Source: an uncultured Bacilli bacterium | GTDB taxonomy: Bacteria; Bacillota_I; Bacilli_A; RFN20; CAG-826 | Length of the DNA stretch: 37,374 nt | Assembly: GCA_944372115.1 (NCBI GenBank) | Contig: CALVYH010000002.1 | Coordinates: 168,864-206,237, forward strand | Direction of reading: 5' to 3' | Shown: positions 15,573 to 25,529 of the stretch, one piece after another | Position numbering within the stretch: the first letter of the stretch is position 1 | Layout: each line of letters starts with the position of its first letter | The notes under the pieces: generated by a model | What the model saw: only the letters and a program-made list of their open reading frames with translations | Told to the model about the DNA's origin: nothing | The model's database searches: none | Program-made: the position numbers and the translations under genes

Positions 15573-18500
15573 ATTAATTAATTGGCACTATTTTTGGAAT
15601 GAAACCATCGATATTAAACCAATTGTCTTTTTAACCGGATTAAATGGAAGCGGAAAATCGACCTTAGTTGACGCTTTTGAAGTTGTTTTACTTGGTGATA
15701 CAACTGGTAGAAGTTTTAATAAAGCTGCTTTAGAAAAAAGTTCTCGTACTTTAAAAGGATATTTAAGAGGAGAACTTGGTGATGATTTAGAGGGTGGATT
15801 TAAATATTTAAGAAACGGAAGATTTACATCTTATATTGCTTTAGAATTTCACGATGATATTGCTTCAAATGATTTTACTTTAGGAATCGTTTTTGATTCT
15901 TTTGAAGACGGAAGCGAAGAACATCGTTTCTTTTGTTTAGAATCAAAAATTCCTGAAAACGAATTTATTGAAAATAATATCCCTCTTGAATATAAAGCTT
16001 TAAACGGATTTTTCTCTTTAAATTATAAAGATAAATATCGTTTCTTTGATTCAAATAAGCAATATCAAGAATTTTTAAAAAAGAAATTAGGTGGTTTGAA
16101 AGATAAATATTTCTCACTTTTAAAAAAAGCTACATCATTTACTCCAATTACTGATATTACAACTTTCATTACTGAATATGTTTGTGATCCACAACAAAAT
16201 TTAGATTTATCTGTTTTACAAGACAATATTTCACAATATCAAAAATTACAAATTGAAAGCGAAAATTTAAAGAAAAGAATTGAAAAACTTGACGAAATCA
16301 AAGCAAGTTATGATTTATATAAAAATCAAGAAAAAGATTTTACTGTAACTCGTTATTTAATTGAAAAATGCGAACTTTATAACGATGAAGAAAAATTGAA
16401 AGCTTTTAAAAATGAAGTTGTTGAAAGCGAAGAAAGAATTAATGAAATCGATAGTGAACTTGAAGAATTTAAGTCAACTTTAGAAGAGTTAGAAAGAAGA
16501 AAAGTTCATATTATTCAAGATAAAATGAATAATGATGTTGCAAAAATAACTGAAGATTTATATGAACAAAAGAAAAATGTTACTAGTAAAGTAAATGAAA
16601 TTAATTTAGAAATTATTGAAGTTAAAAATTCTTTAAATGAATATATCGATAAATTTAGTGCTGAAGCTAATAAATTATTAATAGATTTAAATGAAGTTGA
16701 TAAAGATATTATTGATGATGATAAAGAAGAAGACATTGTTAAAATATTACTTTCTTCAAATAAAGTAATTGAGGTTTCTTCCCTTTTAAAGGCAAAAATT
16801 GAAAAAAATGTTTTATCACTTAATAAAGATGATTTAAATTCTTTTAAAGAAACGTTAAAAGAATTTAAAAATAATGTTTCAACATTAGCTATTTCTTTAG
16901 CAAGAACTATTCTTACTTTAGAAAAAAGAATCTCTTCGATTAAAGAAGAAGAAGCATCAATTAAAAAAGGGACAAAACCTTTCAATTCTCGTTTAGTTTA
17001 TATTAAAGATCGATTAAAAGATGAATTAAAAATTAAATTTAATAAAGATATCGATGTTGAACTTTATTGTGATTTAATTGATATTAAAGATAAATCTTGG
17101 TCGAATGCTATTGAAGGATATTTAGCAAGTCAAAAATTCAATATTTTTGTTGCTCCAAAATATTATCTTGAAGCTTATCGTATTTTAAGAAGAATTTTAG
17201 AAGAATATGGCTATTATGGAACAGCTTTAGTTGACCAAGAAAAAATTATTGAAAGAAATTATCAAATGGAAGATGATTCTTTAGCAAGTGAAATTGAAAC
17301 TGACCATGAAGGAGCTAGAGCTTATACTAATTTTTTAATTGGTAGATTACATAAAAGCGAAGATGAAGAAGAAGCTAGAGAAAGTGGGAATGGTATAACA
17401 AGAAATTGTGATTTATACCGTAATTTTACCTTCTCTAAAATCAATCCTCGTTTATATCAAGATGCTTATATTGGTAGAAATTTAGATGAAAGATTTTTAG
17501 AAGATAAAGCTCGTCAACTTAAATCTCATATGATGAATTTAGCTTCTTATAAAAAACTTTCTGCTTTAATTACGGAATCAAATAATCTTGAACTTATTTC
17601 TAATGGAGAAATTGATCTTTTTCTTTCTTCATTAGCTAGAGGAAGTGAATTAAAAGGATATCAAAATACATTAGATTATATTGAAAACGAACTTAAAGAA
17701 CATGATACCGCTTTATTATCTTCTTTAGATAAGCGTTTAGAAGATGTTAATGATGATATTGCTGATGTTACAAAACAAAGAGAAAATTTAATTTTAGAAA
17801 AAGGTAATTTAATTAAACAAGTAGAATCGTTAAGAAATGAAAAAATTAAAGATGCTGAAGTAATTATCACAACTAGAAAAGAAAATTTATCATCAAATTA
17901 TGATAAAGAAATAGTTGAAAAATATGGTTTACCATTATTTGAAGAAAAGTTAAACGAAGGAAAATCATATTATGAAATTCTTTCTGATGCCAACGCTTCA
18001 TTAACTAGATTTCAATATTTATACAACAATTCCTTCTCTTCTTTATGCAAATTAAGAAGAGATTATGTCCATGATTATCATCTTTCTTATGATCCAGATA
18101 CTAAAGATAATAAGACTTTTGATGATGAGCTTGTTGAATTTAGAGATGTGAAACTTCCTGAATATAATGATCAAATTCATGATGCATATTTAAAAGCAAC
18201 TCAGCAATTTAAGGATGATTTTATCTTTAAATTAAGAGGAGCAATTGAAGATGTTGAAGATCAAATTGAAAATTTAAACGAAGCTTTAGCTCAATCTTCT
18301 TTTGGAAGAGACTCTTATAAATTCACTGTAAAACCATCTCAAGTATTTAAAAGATACTATGACATGCTTAAAGATGATATAATATTAGAAGGTGGTGAGG
18401 ATGAAAGCTTATTCCTCGAAAAATATAAGGATGTAATGGAAGATTTATTTAGACAAATTGTTGATGTAAATGATCCAAATAATTCATCAGAAGAATTGTT

Positions 18501-18921
18501 AAATAATATTGTCAGATTTACTGACTATCGTTCTTATTTAGATTTCGATCTTATTGTTTATAATAAAGATAATGGTAAGGAAGAAAGATTATCAATCATG
18601 ATTAAAAAGAAGAGTGGTGGTGAAACTCAAACTCCATTCTATATTGCAGTATTAGCTTCATTTGCTCAACTTTATCATGTTCACGAAGAAGGTGAAATCG
18701 CTAATACTTCAAGACTTATTATATTTGACGAAGCATTCTCAAAAATGGATAGAGGTAGAATAAAAGAAGCTGTTAAGTTATTAAGAAAATTCAATTTACA
18801 AGTTATTATCTCTTGTCCTACAGATAAAGTTGCTGATATTACCGAACTCGTTGATGAAACATTAGTCGTATTACACAATAAAAATAGTAGTTGTGTACGT
18901 GTGTTTTCAAAAATTTCCTAA
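15550..18921 (+). CDS. jetC: Wadjet system ATPase JetC (SMC/MksB-like)
   Basis: The 1123-residue SMC-type ATPase has Walker A GLNGSGKST at residues 30-38. Long coiled-coil segments span about 225-370 and 710-800, with a globular hinge between (about 490-640, including NIFVAPKYYLEAYRILRRIL). A C-terminal head carries the ABC signature SGGE at 1022-1025 and Walker B LIIFDEAFSKMD with D1060/E1061. All ATPase motifs are intact. In Wadjet, JetC with JetA and JetB extrudes DNA loops, and JetD then cleaves small circular DNA. GAGGAGG lies 7-13 nt upstream of the start, inside jetB. No jetD follows: glgC begins 49 nt after the stop. Confidence 0.87.
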   Translation: MKLLTKIKLINWHYFWNETIDIKPIVFLTGLNGSGKSTLVDAFEVVLLGDTTGRSFNKAALEKSSRTLKGYLRGELGDDLEGGFKYLRNGRFTSYIALEFHDDIASNDFTLGIVFDSFEDGSEEHRFFCLESKIPENEFIENNIPLEYKALNGFFSLNYKDKYRFFDSNKQYQEFLKKKLGGLKDKYFSLLKKATSFTPITDITTFITEYVCDPQQNLDLSVLQDNISQYQKLQIESENLKKRIEKLDEIKASYDLYKNQEKDFTVTRYLIEKCELYNDEEKLKAFKNEVVESEERINEIDSELEEFKSTLEELERRKVHIIQDKMNNDVAKITEDLYEQKKNVTSKVNEINLEIIEVKNSLNEYIDKFSAEANKLLIDLNEVDKDIIDDDKEEDIVKILLSSNKVIEVSSLLKAKIEKNVLSLNKDDLNSFKETLKEFKNNVSTLAISLARTILTLEKRISSIKEEEASIKKGTKPFNSRLVYIKDRLKDELKIKFNKDIDVELYCDLIDIKDKSWSNAIEGYLASQKFNIFVAPKYYLEAYRILRRILEEYGYYGTALVDQEKIIERNYQMEDDSLASEIETDHEGARAYTNFLIGRLHKSEDEEEARESGNGITRNCDLYRNFTFSKINPRLYQDAYIGRNLDERFLEDKARQLKSHMMNLASYKKLSALITESNNLELISNGEIDLFLSSLARGSELKGYQNTLDYIENELKEHDTALLSSLDKRLEDVNDDIADVTKQRENLILEKGNLIKQVESLRNEKIKDAEVIITTRKENLSSNYDKEIVEKYGLPLFEEKLNEGKSYYEILSDANASLTRFQYLYNNSFSSLCKLRRDYVHDYHLSYDPDTKDNKTFDDELVEFRDVKLPEYNDQIHDAYLKATQQFKDDFIFKLRGAIEDVEDQIENLNEALAQSSFGRDSYKFTVKPSQVFKRYYDMLKDDIILEGGEDESLFLEKYKDVMEDLFRQIVDVNDPNNSSEELLNNIVRFTDYRSYLDFDLIVYNKDNGKEERLSIMIKKKSGGETQTPFYIAVLASFAQLYHVHEEGEIANTSRLIIFDEAFSKMDRGRIKEAVKLLRKFNLQVIISCPTDKVADITELVDETLVVLHNKNSSCVRVFSKIS

Positions 18922-18970
18922 AATTAAAAATAAAATTTAAATATTTTTACTTAAAATAAAGGAGGAAATT

Positions 18971-20104
18971 ATGGGTAGAAATGTTGTAGCGATGATTTTA
19001 GCGGGTGGTAAAGGCACCAGACTCCATGCCCTTACGAAGAAAATCGCTAAACCTGCAGTCTATTTCGGTGGTAAATATCGTATTATCGATTTTTCCCTCT
19101 CAAATGTTGCGAACTCATCGATTGATTCGGTTGGCGTTTTAACTCAATACGAATCGGTAGTTTTAAATAACTATATCGGTAATGGATCAAAATGGGGATT
19201 TGATGGAGTCGAATCAACCTGTGTTGCACTTGCCCCTCGTCAAACGGAAAGTGGTGCAAATTGGTATAAAGGAACAGCTGATGCTATTTATCAAAATATC
19301 GATTTTTTAGATAGCGAAGAGCCTCAATATGTTCTTATTCTTTCAGGTGATCATATTTATAAAACAAGTTATGATCAAATGCTTGCTTTACATGTTAAAT
19401 CAAAAGCTGATTGTACAATTTCTGTTTTAGAAGTTGATATTAAAGAAGCTTCAAGATTTGGTATTTTGGAAGTTGATAGTACTGATACAATTACTAAATT
19501 CGTTGAAAAACCTAAAGAACCAAAATCAAATTTAGCATCAATGGGTGTTTATGTTTTTACTTATAAAGTATTAAGACAAGCTCTTGTTGAAGATGCAAAA
19601 GATGAAAAGAGTGAACATGACTTTGGTAAAAATATTATTCCAAAGATGTTAGCTCAAAAGAAAAAACTAGTTGCTTATAGGTTTAAAGGTTATTGGAGAG
19701 ATGTTGGAACACTTGATTCATTACATCAAGCTAATATGGAACTTTTACCTTCCCAAAGAAGTGAAGAAACAATTAATTTTGATGAATCTCCAAAAATTTA
19801 TAGCGAAGATACAAACTCATATCCACAATATATTGATTCAAAAGCCACTGTAAAAGATTGCCTTATCAATCAAGGAGCAAGTATTTTCGGTACTTGTATT
19901 AAATCAGTTATTTCAAATGAAGTTGTTATTGAAGAAGGCGCAACTGTTACTAACTCAGTTTTAATGCCAGGAGTTGTTATTAAAAAAGGTGCTTATGTTG
20001 AAAATGCAATTTTAGGACCTGACACAGTTATTAAAGAAAAAGAAGTAATTAATAAAGATAGTGGGAAAATAGTCTTACTTGACTATGAAAGGAATTTACA
20101 ATAA
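18971..20104 (+). CDS. glgC: Glucose-1-phosphate adenylyltransferase, catalytic subunit
   Basis: Makes ADP-glucose from glucose-1-phosphate and ATP, the committed step of glycogen synthesis. The 377-residue product has AGGKGTRLHALTKKIAKPAV (residues 11-30), WYKGTADAIYQNIDFL, SGDHIYKTSYDQM with the metal-binding Asp, and FVEKPKEP with the catalytic lysine. The C-terminal left-handed helix repeats include VIEEGATVTNSVLMPGVVIK. AAGGAGG precedes the ATG. The stop overlaps the glgD start by 1 nt (TAATG). It is allosterically regulated in related organisms, but this cannot be read here. Confidence 0.97.
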   Translation: MGRNVVAMILAGGKGTRLHALTKKIAKPAVYFGGKYRIIDFSLSNVANSSIDSVGVLTQYESVVLNNYIGNGSKWGFDGVESTCVALAPRQTESGANWYKGTADAIYQNIDFLDSEEPQYVLILSGDHIYKTSYDQMLALHVKSKADCTISVLEVDIKEASRFGILEVDSTDTITKFVEKPKEPKSNLASMGVYVFTYKVLRQALVEDAKDEKSEHDFGKNIIPKMLAQKKKLVAYRFKGYWRDVGTLDSLHQANMELLPSQRSEETINFDESPKIYSEDTNSYPQYIDSKATVKDCLINQGASIFGTCIKSVISNEVVIEEGATVTNSVLMPGVVIKKGAYVENAILGPDTVIKEKEVINKDSGKIVLLDYERNLQ

Positions 20105-21231
20105 TGAAAAACGTTGTCGCATTAGTTAATCTTCATAATTCTCCTGAATGTGGTCTTTTAACTGAAAAAAGACCATTAGCCTCAACGACTGTTTTAGGAA
20201 GATATGCTTTTATTGATTTTGCTTTATCAAATTTAACAAATAGTGGTATTGATGATATTGGAATCATGATTAAAAATCATTCAAGAAGTATTATCAAACA
20301 TATGAGAAGTGATAATACTTATCTTAAAAATTCCAAAACAGGTTATTTAAACTATATGATCAACGAAGAAGGTATTCATAATCCCTTTTATAATACTGAT
20401 TTAAATAACATTGCTCAAAACGACTATTTCTTATATGAGCCAGATTGTAAATATGTTTTAATCGTTCCAGTTGGCATTGTTTATAAAGTAAATTATGCTG
20501 AAATAATTAGAGAACATATCAAATCTGGTAAATTATTCTCTGTTGTTTATTCTAAAGTTGAAAATGCTGGAAAAGACTTCTTTGGTTTAAATAAAATCAC
20601 CGTTAATGCTTTAGGAAATGTTCAAAAAATTGATCAAGTTGATCCTAAAGATAAAGAAGCATTAATTGGATTAAAAACTTATGTTTGTAATTCTTCAGCA
20701 TTAAAAGGAGCTTTCCCTAAATTAAAAAATATTTCAAATGTTTTCACTTTAGATGATTTAATGCTTTATATTCAAAAATATGGTGATATTGATATTCATG
20801 CGATCGAATTTAAAGGCGATGTTTATTATGTCAACACATTGAATAAATATTATGATATTTCAATGAAGTTTAAAAATAACTTAAAGAATAAAGAAACTGC
20901 TAAAATATTTACTGAAGATTGGAAAATTTTCACTCGCACCCATGATACAAGACCTGTTTATTATGGAGAAAAAAGCAATGTTAAAGATAGTGTAGTTGCT
21001 AATGGTTGTACAATTAATGGAACTGTTAAAAATTCTATCTTAGCTCGTAATGTAACAGTTGAAGAAGGGGCAGTTGTTGAAGATTCAATTATTTTCTCAG
21101 ATAGCGTAGTTAAAGCTGGTGTTCATTTAAAAGGAGTAGTTGCAGATAAATTAACAAAATTTATTTCTAAAAAAGAAGTAATTTCTAATAAAGATGAGCA
21201 CATTTATATTCCACAAGGAGAAACTATTTAA
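20104..21231 (+). CDS. glgD: GlgD, non-catalytic subunit of ADP-glucose pyrophosphorylase
   Basis: The 375-residue paralogue of GlgC has the same fold and C-terminal beta-helix repeats (NGCTINGTVKNSILARNVTVE). It lacks the nucleotide-binding GGKGTRL motif, reading VNLHNSPECGLLTEKRPLAS instead. It also lacks the metal-site Asp, with VPVGIVYKVNYAEI where GlgC has SGDHIYKTSY. Such subunits form heteromers with GlgC and raise its activity in Bacillus relatives. It overlaps glgC by 1 nt and is followed by glgA after 3 nt. Confidence 0.93.
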   Translation: MKNVVALVNLHNSPECGLLTEKRPLASTTVLGRYAFIDFALSNLTNSGIDDIGIMIKNHSRSIIKHMRSDNTYLKNSKTGYLNYMINEEGIHNPFYNTDLNNIAQNDYFLYEPDCKYVLIVPVGIVYKVNYAEIIREHIKSGKLFSVVYSKVENAGKDFFGLNKITVNALGNVQKIDQVDPKDKEALIGLKTYVCNSSALKGAFPKLKNISNVFTLDDLMLYIQKYGDIDIHAIEFKGDVYYVNTLNKYYDISMKFKNNLKNKETAKIFTEDWKIFTRTHDTRPVYYGEKSNVKDSVVANGCTINGTVKNSILARNVTVEEGAVVEDSIIFSDSVVKAGVHLKGVVADKLTKFISKKEVISNKDEHIYIPQGETI

Positions 21232-21234
21232 TTT

Positions 21235-22680
21235 ATGAATATTGTGATGGTATCTAGCGAATGCCTACCATTTTCTAAAACTGGTGGTTTAGGCGATGTC
21301 GCTTATTCTTTATCTAAAGAATTTGTTAAAAAAGGCCACAACGTTTCAATCGTTTGTCCTTATTATAAAAAGATAAATTTCGAAAAATTTAAAGCTGAAC
21401 CTAAAAAATTATATGAATTCGATGTTCAGATGAATTGGAGAAAACCAACTTGTGAAGTTTATCATCTTTTATATGAAGGAATGGACTATTTCTTTATTAA
21501 AAACGATTATTATTTTGGAAGAGATGGTGGACTTTACGGCTTTTATGATGATGGCGAAAGATTTGCCTATTTTGCTAATGCCTCCACATTATTACTTAAA
21601 GAATTACCATTTAAAGTGGATATTGTCCACGTTCATGATTGGCAAGGCGGCATGATTCCATGTATTTTAAAAGTTAAATATTGGGATGATAAAGTTTTAA
21701 ATAAAATTAAAACTGTTTTAACTATTCATAACCCTCTTTTTAAAGGATATTTAAATAAAGATAGTTTATATGATTTATTTAATCTTCCAACTTCACTTTT
21801 TGATGATGGTTCGGTTAGACTTGAAAATCAAGTATCAACTTTAAAAGCTGGTATAAAATTTGCTGATAAAATTACAACCGTCTCCCCAACTCATGCCTTT
21901 GAACTTACTACGGTTGAAGGTAGTAAAGGTTTATGGTATGACCTTGTTTTAAGACAAAATGATTTTAGCGGGATCTTAAATGGAATGGATCAAGTTGAGT
22001 TTGATCCAAGTAAAGATAAAAGTATTTATCAAACCTTTAATGTTAAAAACTTTAAAGAGAATAAAAAGAAAAATAAGATTGAATTTTGTAAAGAAAATAA
22101 TCTAGATCCAGAGCTTCCTTTATTTGCTGTAGTTTCTAGACTTACAGATCAAAAAGGTCTCGATTTAATCTATGGAATGGCTGATTTTTTAACTCATGAA
22201 GGCGGAAATTTTGCTGTTTTAGGAAGTGGAGAAAGATATGCTGAAGATATGTTTAATGGTTTATATGCAAGAAATAGTAAACATACCTATGTATATATAG
22301 GATATAGTGATGATATTGCTCATAAACTTTATGCTTCAAGTGATTTCTTTATTATGCCAAGCGCTTTTGAACCTTGTGGACTTGGGCAAATGATTGCTCA
22401 AAGATATGGTTCTTTACCACTTGTTAGAAGAACGGGCGGATTAAAAGATAGCGTTATTTGTTATGATGGTGAAAGAAATAACGATGATATCGCTAATGGA
22501 TTTGGATTCGATGAATATTCAATTGTCGAAGCAATCAAATGTACAGCTCAAGCAATGAATGTTTACAATCTAAAAAAAGATATTTTTGAAAGATTAGTTA
22601 AGAATGCTTTATTAACTGATCATTCTTGGAATGATAGCGCTGATAAATATTTAACTCTTTATAGTTCAATTGTTAAATAA
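21235..22680 (+). CDS. glgA: Glycogen (starch) synthase, ADP-glucose dependent
   Basis: Extends alpha-1,4-glucan chains with ADP-glucose (GT5, GT-B fold). The 481-residue product has the N-terminal ADP-glucose motif KTGGLGDVAYSL (residues 15-26), HVHDWQGGMIPC near residue 133, VSRLTDQKGLDL near residue 300 and the C-terminal EPCGLGQMIAQRYG loop. It is the last gene of glgCDA and is followed by a strong terminator. No branching enzyme (glgB) or phosphorylase (glgP) is in the cluster, so these must be elsewhere or absent. Confidence 0.96.
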   Translation: MNIVMVSSECLPFSKTGGLGDVAYSLSKEFVKKGHNVSIVCPYYKKINFEKFKAEPKKLYEFDVQMNWRKPTCEVYHLLYEGMDYFFIKNDYYFGRDGGLYGFYDDGERFAYFANASTLLLKELPFKVDIVHVHDWQGGMIPCILKVKYWDDKVLNKIKTVLTIHNPLFKGYLNKDSLYDLFNLPTSLFDDGSVRLENQVSTLKAGIKFADKITTVSPTHAFELTTVEGSKGLWYDLVLRQNDFSGILNGMDQVEFDPSKDKSIYQTFNVKNFKENKKKNKIEFCKENNLDPELPLFAVVSRLTDQKGLDLIYGMADFLTHEGGNFAVLGSGERYAEDMFNGLYARNSKHTYVYIGYSDDIAHKLYASSDFFIMPSAFEPCGLGQMIAQRYGSLPLVRRTGGLKDSVICYDGERNNDDIANGFGFDEYSIVEAIKCTAQAMNVYNLKKDIFERLVKNALLTDHSWNDSADKYLTLYSSIVK

Positions 22681-22701
22681 ATTATTAATCTTAAAAACAC
22701 T

Positions 22702-22736
22702 AAAGACCGATATAATAGAAAAATCGGTCTTTTTAT
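22702..22736 (+). terminator. Rho-independent terminator after glgA
   Basis: AAAGACCGAT pairs exactly with ATCGGTCTTT (22723-22732) across an 11-base loop, running into a T-rich end. It closes the glgCDA operon. Confidence 0.85.
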
Positions 22737-22748
22737 AATGATTTTTTA

Positions 22749-22777
22749 TTCAATTATTAAGAAAAATATGCTATATT
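22749..22777 (+). promoter_or_regulatory. Promoter of the T-box leader and leuS
   Basis: TTCAAT (22749-22754), a 17-base spacer and TATATT (22772-22777) with a TGn extension (TGC) before the -10. Confidence 0.55.
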
Positions 22778-22784
22778 TTTAAGT

Positions 22785-22982
22785 ACGATTAATTTATTAA
22801 ATTTATTTTTAGAGAGTTGCTAAAGTGGTGAAAAGCAATAATAAATTAATAAAGTCTCACGTATTTATTTATAAATTACATAAAATTAAGTGCATTATTT
22901 TCTTTTTATATAAAGGAAAAATAATGAAATAAGGTGGTACCGCGTAAAATTACGTCCTTATATTATTAAGGGCGTTTTTATA
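22785..22982 (+). promoter_or_regulatory. T-box leader controlling leuS (leucine specifier CUC)
   Basis: A tRNA-sensing riboswitch that reads the charging state of tRNA-Leu. Stem I elements are present: AGAGAGTTGC with GGTGAAAAGCAA at 22811-22837, and a specifier CTC followed by A at 22856-22859. The conserved T-box AAGGTGGTACCGCG lies at 22931-22944. Its UGGU can pair with the NCCA end of a tRNA whose discriminator is A, as in tRNA-Leu. A terminator (ACGTCCTTA / TAAGGGCGT, 22952-22975, then a T-run) overlaps the antiterminator through CCTTA. Uncharged tRNA-Leu should favour readthrough into leuS. Confidence 0.93.
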
Positions 22983-23001
22983 TTTAAAAAAGGAGAAAAA
23001 T

Positions 23002-25401
23002 ATGGGTTACGATCATATTAATATTGAAAATAAATGGAAAGAATATTGGTTAAAAAATAAAGAATATAAAACAGATGTTTACGATTTTTCTAAACCAAAA
23101 TATTATGTTTTAGACATGTTTCCATTTCCATCAGGACAAGGTTTACATGTTGGACATCCAGAAGGTTATACGGCAACTGATATCATTGCAAGAATGAAAA
23201 GAATGCAAGGTTTTAATGTTTTACATCCAATTGGATGGGATGCTTTTGGTTTACCTGCTGAACAATATGCAATGAAAATGAATCGCCCACCACTTGAATT
23301 TACTTTAAAAAACATCGCTAATTTTAGAAGACAAATTCAAATGTTAGGTTTTTCTTATGATTATGATAGAGAAGTTACAACTTGTGACCCTTCATATTAT
23401 AAATGGACTCAATATATTTTCTCTTTAATGTATGAAGATAAACTCGCTTTTGTTGATTATAAACCTGTTAATTTTTGCCCTGAACTTGGAACAGTTTTGG
23501 CAAACGAAGAAGTTATTGATGGGAAAAGTGAAAGAGGTGGATATCCAGTAATTAGAAAACCAATGAGACAATGGAATTTAAAAATTACTGCTTATGCCGA
23601 TAGATTAAATGATGATTTAACAATGCTTGATTGGCCTCAATCAACTATTGAAATGCAAAGAAACTGGATTGGAAAATCAGAAGGAACAGAAATTATATTT
23701 AAAATTAAAGGTTTTGATGAGACTTTTAAAGTTTATACAACAAGAGCTGATACTCTTTTTGGTGCAACATTTGTTTCTTTAGCTCCTGAACATCCATTTG
23801 TTAAAAAAATTACAAAAAAAGAATGTGAAGAGCAAGTTGAAAAATATATTAAAGAATGTGAATCAAAATCTGATTTAGAAAGAACTGGATTAAATAAAGA
23901 AAAAACCGGTGTATTTACAGGTGCTTATGCAATTAATCCTATTAATAATAAAGAAATCCCTATTTATATTGCTGATTATGTTTTAGCTTCATATGGAAGT
24001 GGAGCTGTTATGGGTTGTCCTGCTCATGATGCTAGAGATTATGTCTTTGCAAAAAAACATAATATTGAAATTATTCCAGTATTAGAAGGAGATATTTCTA
24101 AAGAAGCTTTTGAAGGTGATGCAAAACATATTAATAGTGATTTCATAAACGGAATGTATATAAAAGATGCTAAAAAAGCTGTTACTGATAAACTTATTTC
24201 TATTAATGCTGGAAATTACAAAGTTAACTATAAATTAAGAGATTGGTTATTTTCTAGACAAAGATATTGGGGCGAACCAATTCCAATTATCAATTTTGAA
24301 GATGGAACACAGACATTAGAAAGAAATTTGCCATTGGTTTTACCAGAATTAAAAGAATATAAACCATCTGGAACTGGCGAATCACCACTTGTCCATGCTA
24401 GTGAATGGCTTAATGTAATTGTTGATGGTAAAAAAGGAATTAGAGAAACAAACACAATGCCTCAATGGGCTGGAAGTTGTTGGTATTATATTCGTTATAT
24501 CGACCCACACAATGATAAAGAAATTGGTGATAAAAAATTACTTAACCATTGGCTTCCCGTCGACCTTTATGTTGGTGGCCAAGAACATGCTGTTTTACAT
24601 CTACTTTATGCTCGCTTCTGGCATAAATTCTTATATGACAAAGGAATAGTTTCGTGTAAAGAACCATTTAAAAAATTATTCCATCAAGGAATGATTTTAG
24701 GGGAAAATGGTGAAAAAATGTCAAAAAGTAGAGGAAATGTTGTAAATCCTGACGATGTTGTTAATAAATATGGTGCTGATACTTTAAGATTATATGAAAT
24801 GTTTATGGGGCCACTTGAAGCTTCACTGCCATGGTCTTCTTCAGGTTTAGAAGGTGCAAGAAAATTTATCGATAGAGTTTATCGTCTTTATACTGAAAAA
24901 GAATATTTAGACAAATTTAATGATGAAAATAGCGGAGAACTTGATTATTCTTATAACTTATTAGTTAAAAAAGTAACATCCGATTTTGAAAACTTACAAT
25001 TTAATACAGCAATTTCTCAAATGATGATTTTTATTAATGATGTTTATAAGGCAAAATCAATTTATAAACCTTACATGGAAGGATTCATCAAGATGTTTGA
25101 TTGTATCTGCCCATTTATTGGTGAAGAAATTTATCATTTATTAGGACATAATGAGACAATTACTTATACTTCATGGCCAACTTGTGATGAATCAAAACTA
25201 GTTAAAAATACTATTAAAATCGCTGTTCAAGTTAATGGAAAATTAAGAGACACAATTGAAATTAACCTTAATGAAGATGATGAAGTTGTAAAAAATATCG
25301 CTTTAAATAGTGAAAATGTAAAACGATTCACTGATGGAAAAGAAATTAAGAAAATCATCGTCGTTAAAAATAAAATTGTAAATATAGTTGTTGTCTGTTA
25401 A
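23002..25401 (+). CDS. leuS: Leucyl-tRNA synthetase
   Basis: Charges tRNA-Leu. The 799-residue product is of normal bacterial length, with the class I HIGH motif as [10 protein letters not shown] near residue 45 and the CP1 editing domain ([30 protein letters not shown]). The tRNA-binding [11 protein letters not shown] and the KMSKS loop EKMSKSRGN near residue 573 follow. A C-terminal domain ends with [22 protein letters not shown] precedes the ATG. Expression is set by the T-box leader and the gene is closed by its own terminator. Confidence 0.98.
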   Translation: MGYDHINIENKWKEYWLKNKEYKTDVYDFSKPKYYVLDMFPFPSGQGLHVGHPEGYTATDIIARMKRMQGFNVLHPIGWDAFGLPAEQYAMKMNRPPLEFTLKNIANFRRQIQMLGFSYDYDREVTTCDPSYYKWTQYIFSLMYEDKLAFVDYKPVNFCPELGTVLANEEVIDGKSERGGYPVIRKPMRQWNLKITAYADRLNDDLTMLDWPQSTIEMQRNWIGKSEGTEIIFKIKGFDETFKVYTTRADTLFGATFVSLAPEHPFVKKITKKECEEQVEKYIKECESKSDLERTGLNKEKTGVFTGAYAINPINNKEIPIYIADYVLASYGSGAVMGCPAHDARDYVFAKKHNIEIIPVLEGDISKEAFEGDAKHINSDFINGMYIKDAKKAVTDKLISINAGNYKVNYKLRDWLFSRQRYWGEPIPIINFEDGTQTLERNLPLVLPELKEYKPSGTGESPLVHASEWLNVIVDGKKGIRETNTMPQWAGSCWYYIRYIDPHNDKEIGDKKLLNHWLPVDLYVGGQEHAVLHLLYARFWHKFLYDKGIVSCKEPFKKLFHQGMILGENGEKMSKSRGNVVNPDDVVNKYGADTLRLYEMFMGPLEASLPWSSSGLEGARKFIDRVYRLYTEKEYLDKFNDENSGELDYSYNLLVKKVTSDFENLQFNTAISQMMIFINDVYKAKSIYKPYMEGFIKMFDCICPFIGEEIYHLLGHNETITYTSWPTCDESKLVKNTIKIAVQVNGKLRDTIEINLNEDDEVVKNIALNSENVKRFTDGKEIKKIIVVKNKIVNIVVVC

Positions 25402-25413
25402 TTAACATACTAT

Positions 25414-25444
25414 AAGGGTGAAATAATAAAAAATCACCCTTTTA
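25414..25444 (+). terminator. Rho-independent terminator after leuS
   Basis: AAGGGTGA pairs with TCACCCTT (25434-25441) over an A-rich loop of 12 bases, followed by TTTATTTT. Confidence 0.8.
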
Positions 25445-25529
25445 TTTTGCTTTTTTGACGATAAAAGTTTAATATAGAGACGTTAAATTTCACGGCACTA
25501 TTATTAATAGGCTGTAGAAAGGAGAATTT

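Noticed and set aside
16515..16985. 156-codon open frame on the minus strand inside jetC
   Set aside because: It is antisense to a coiled-coil region with low-complexity Glu/Lys codons, which read as Ser/Phe/Leu on the other strand. No ribosome site is present.
24228..24649. Open frames on both strands inside leuS
   Set aside because: They are shadows of the conserved leuS frame with no homology or start signals.
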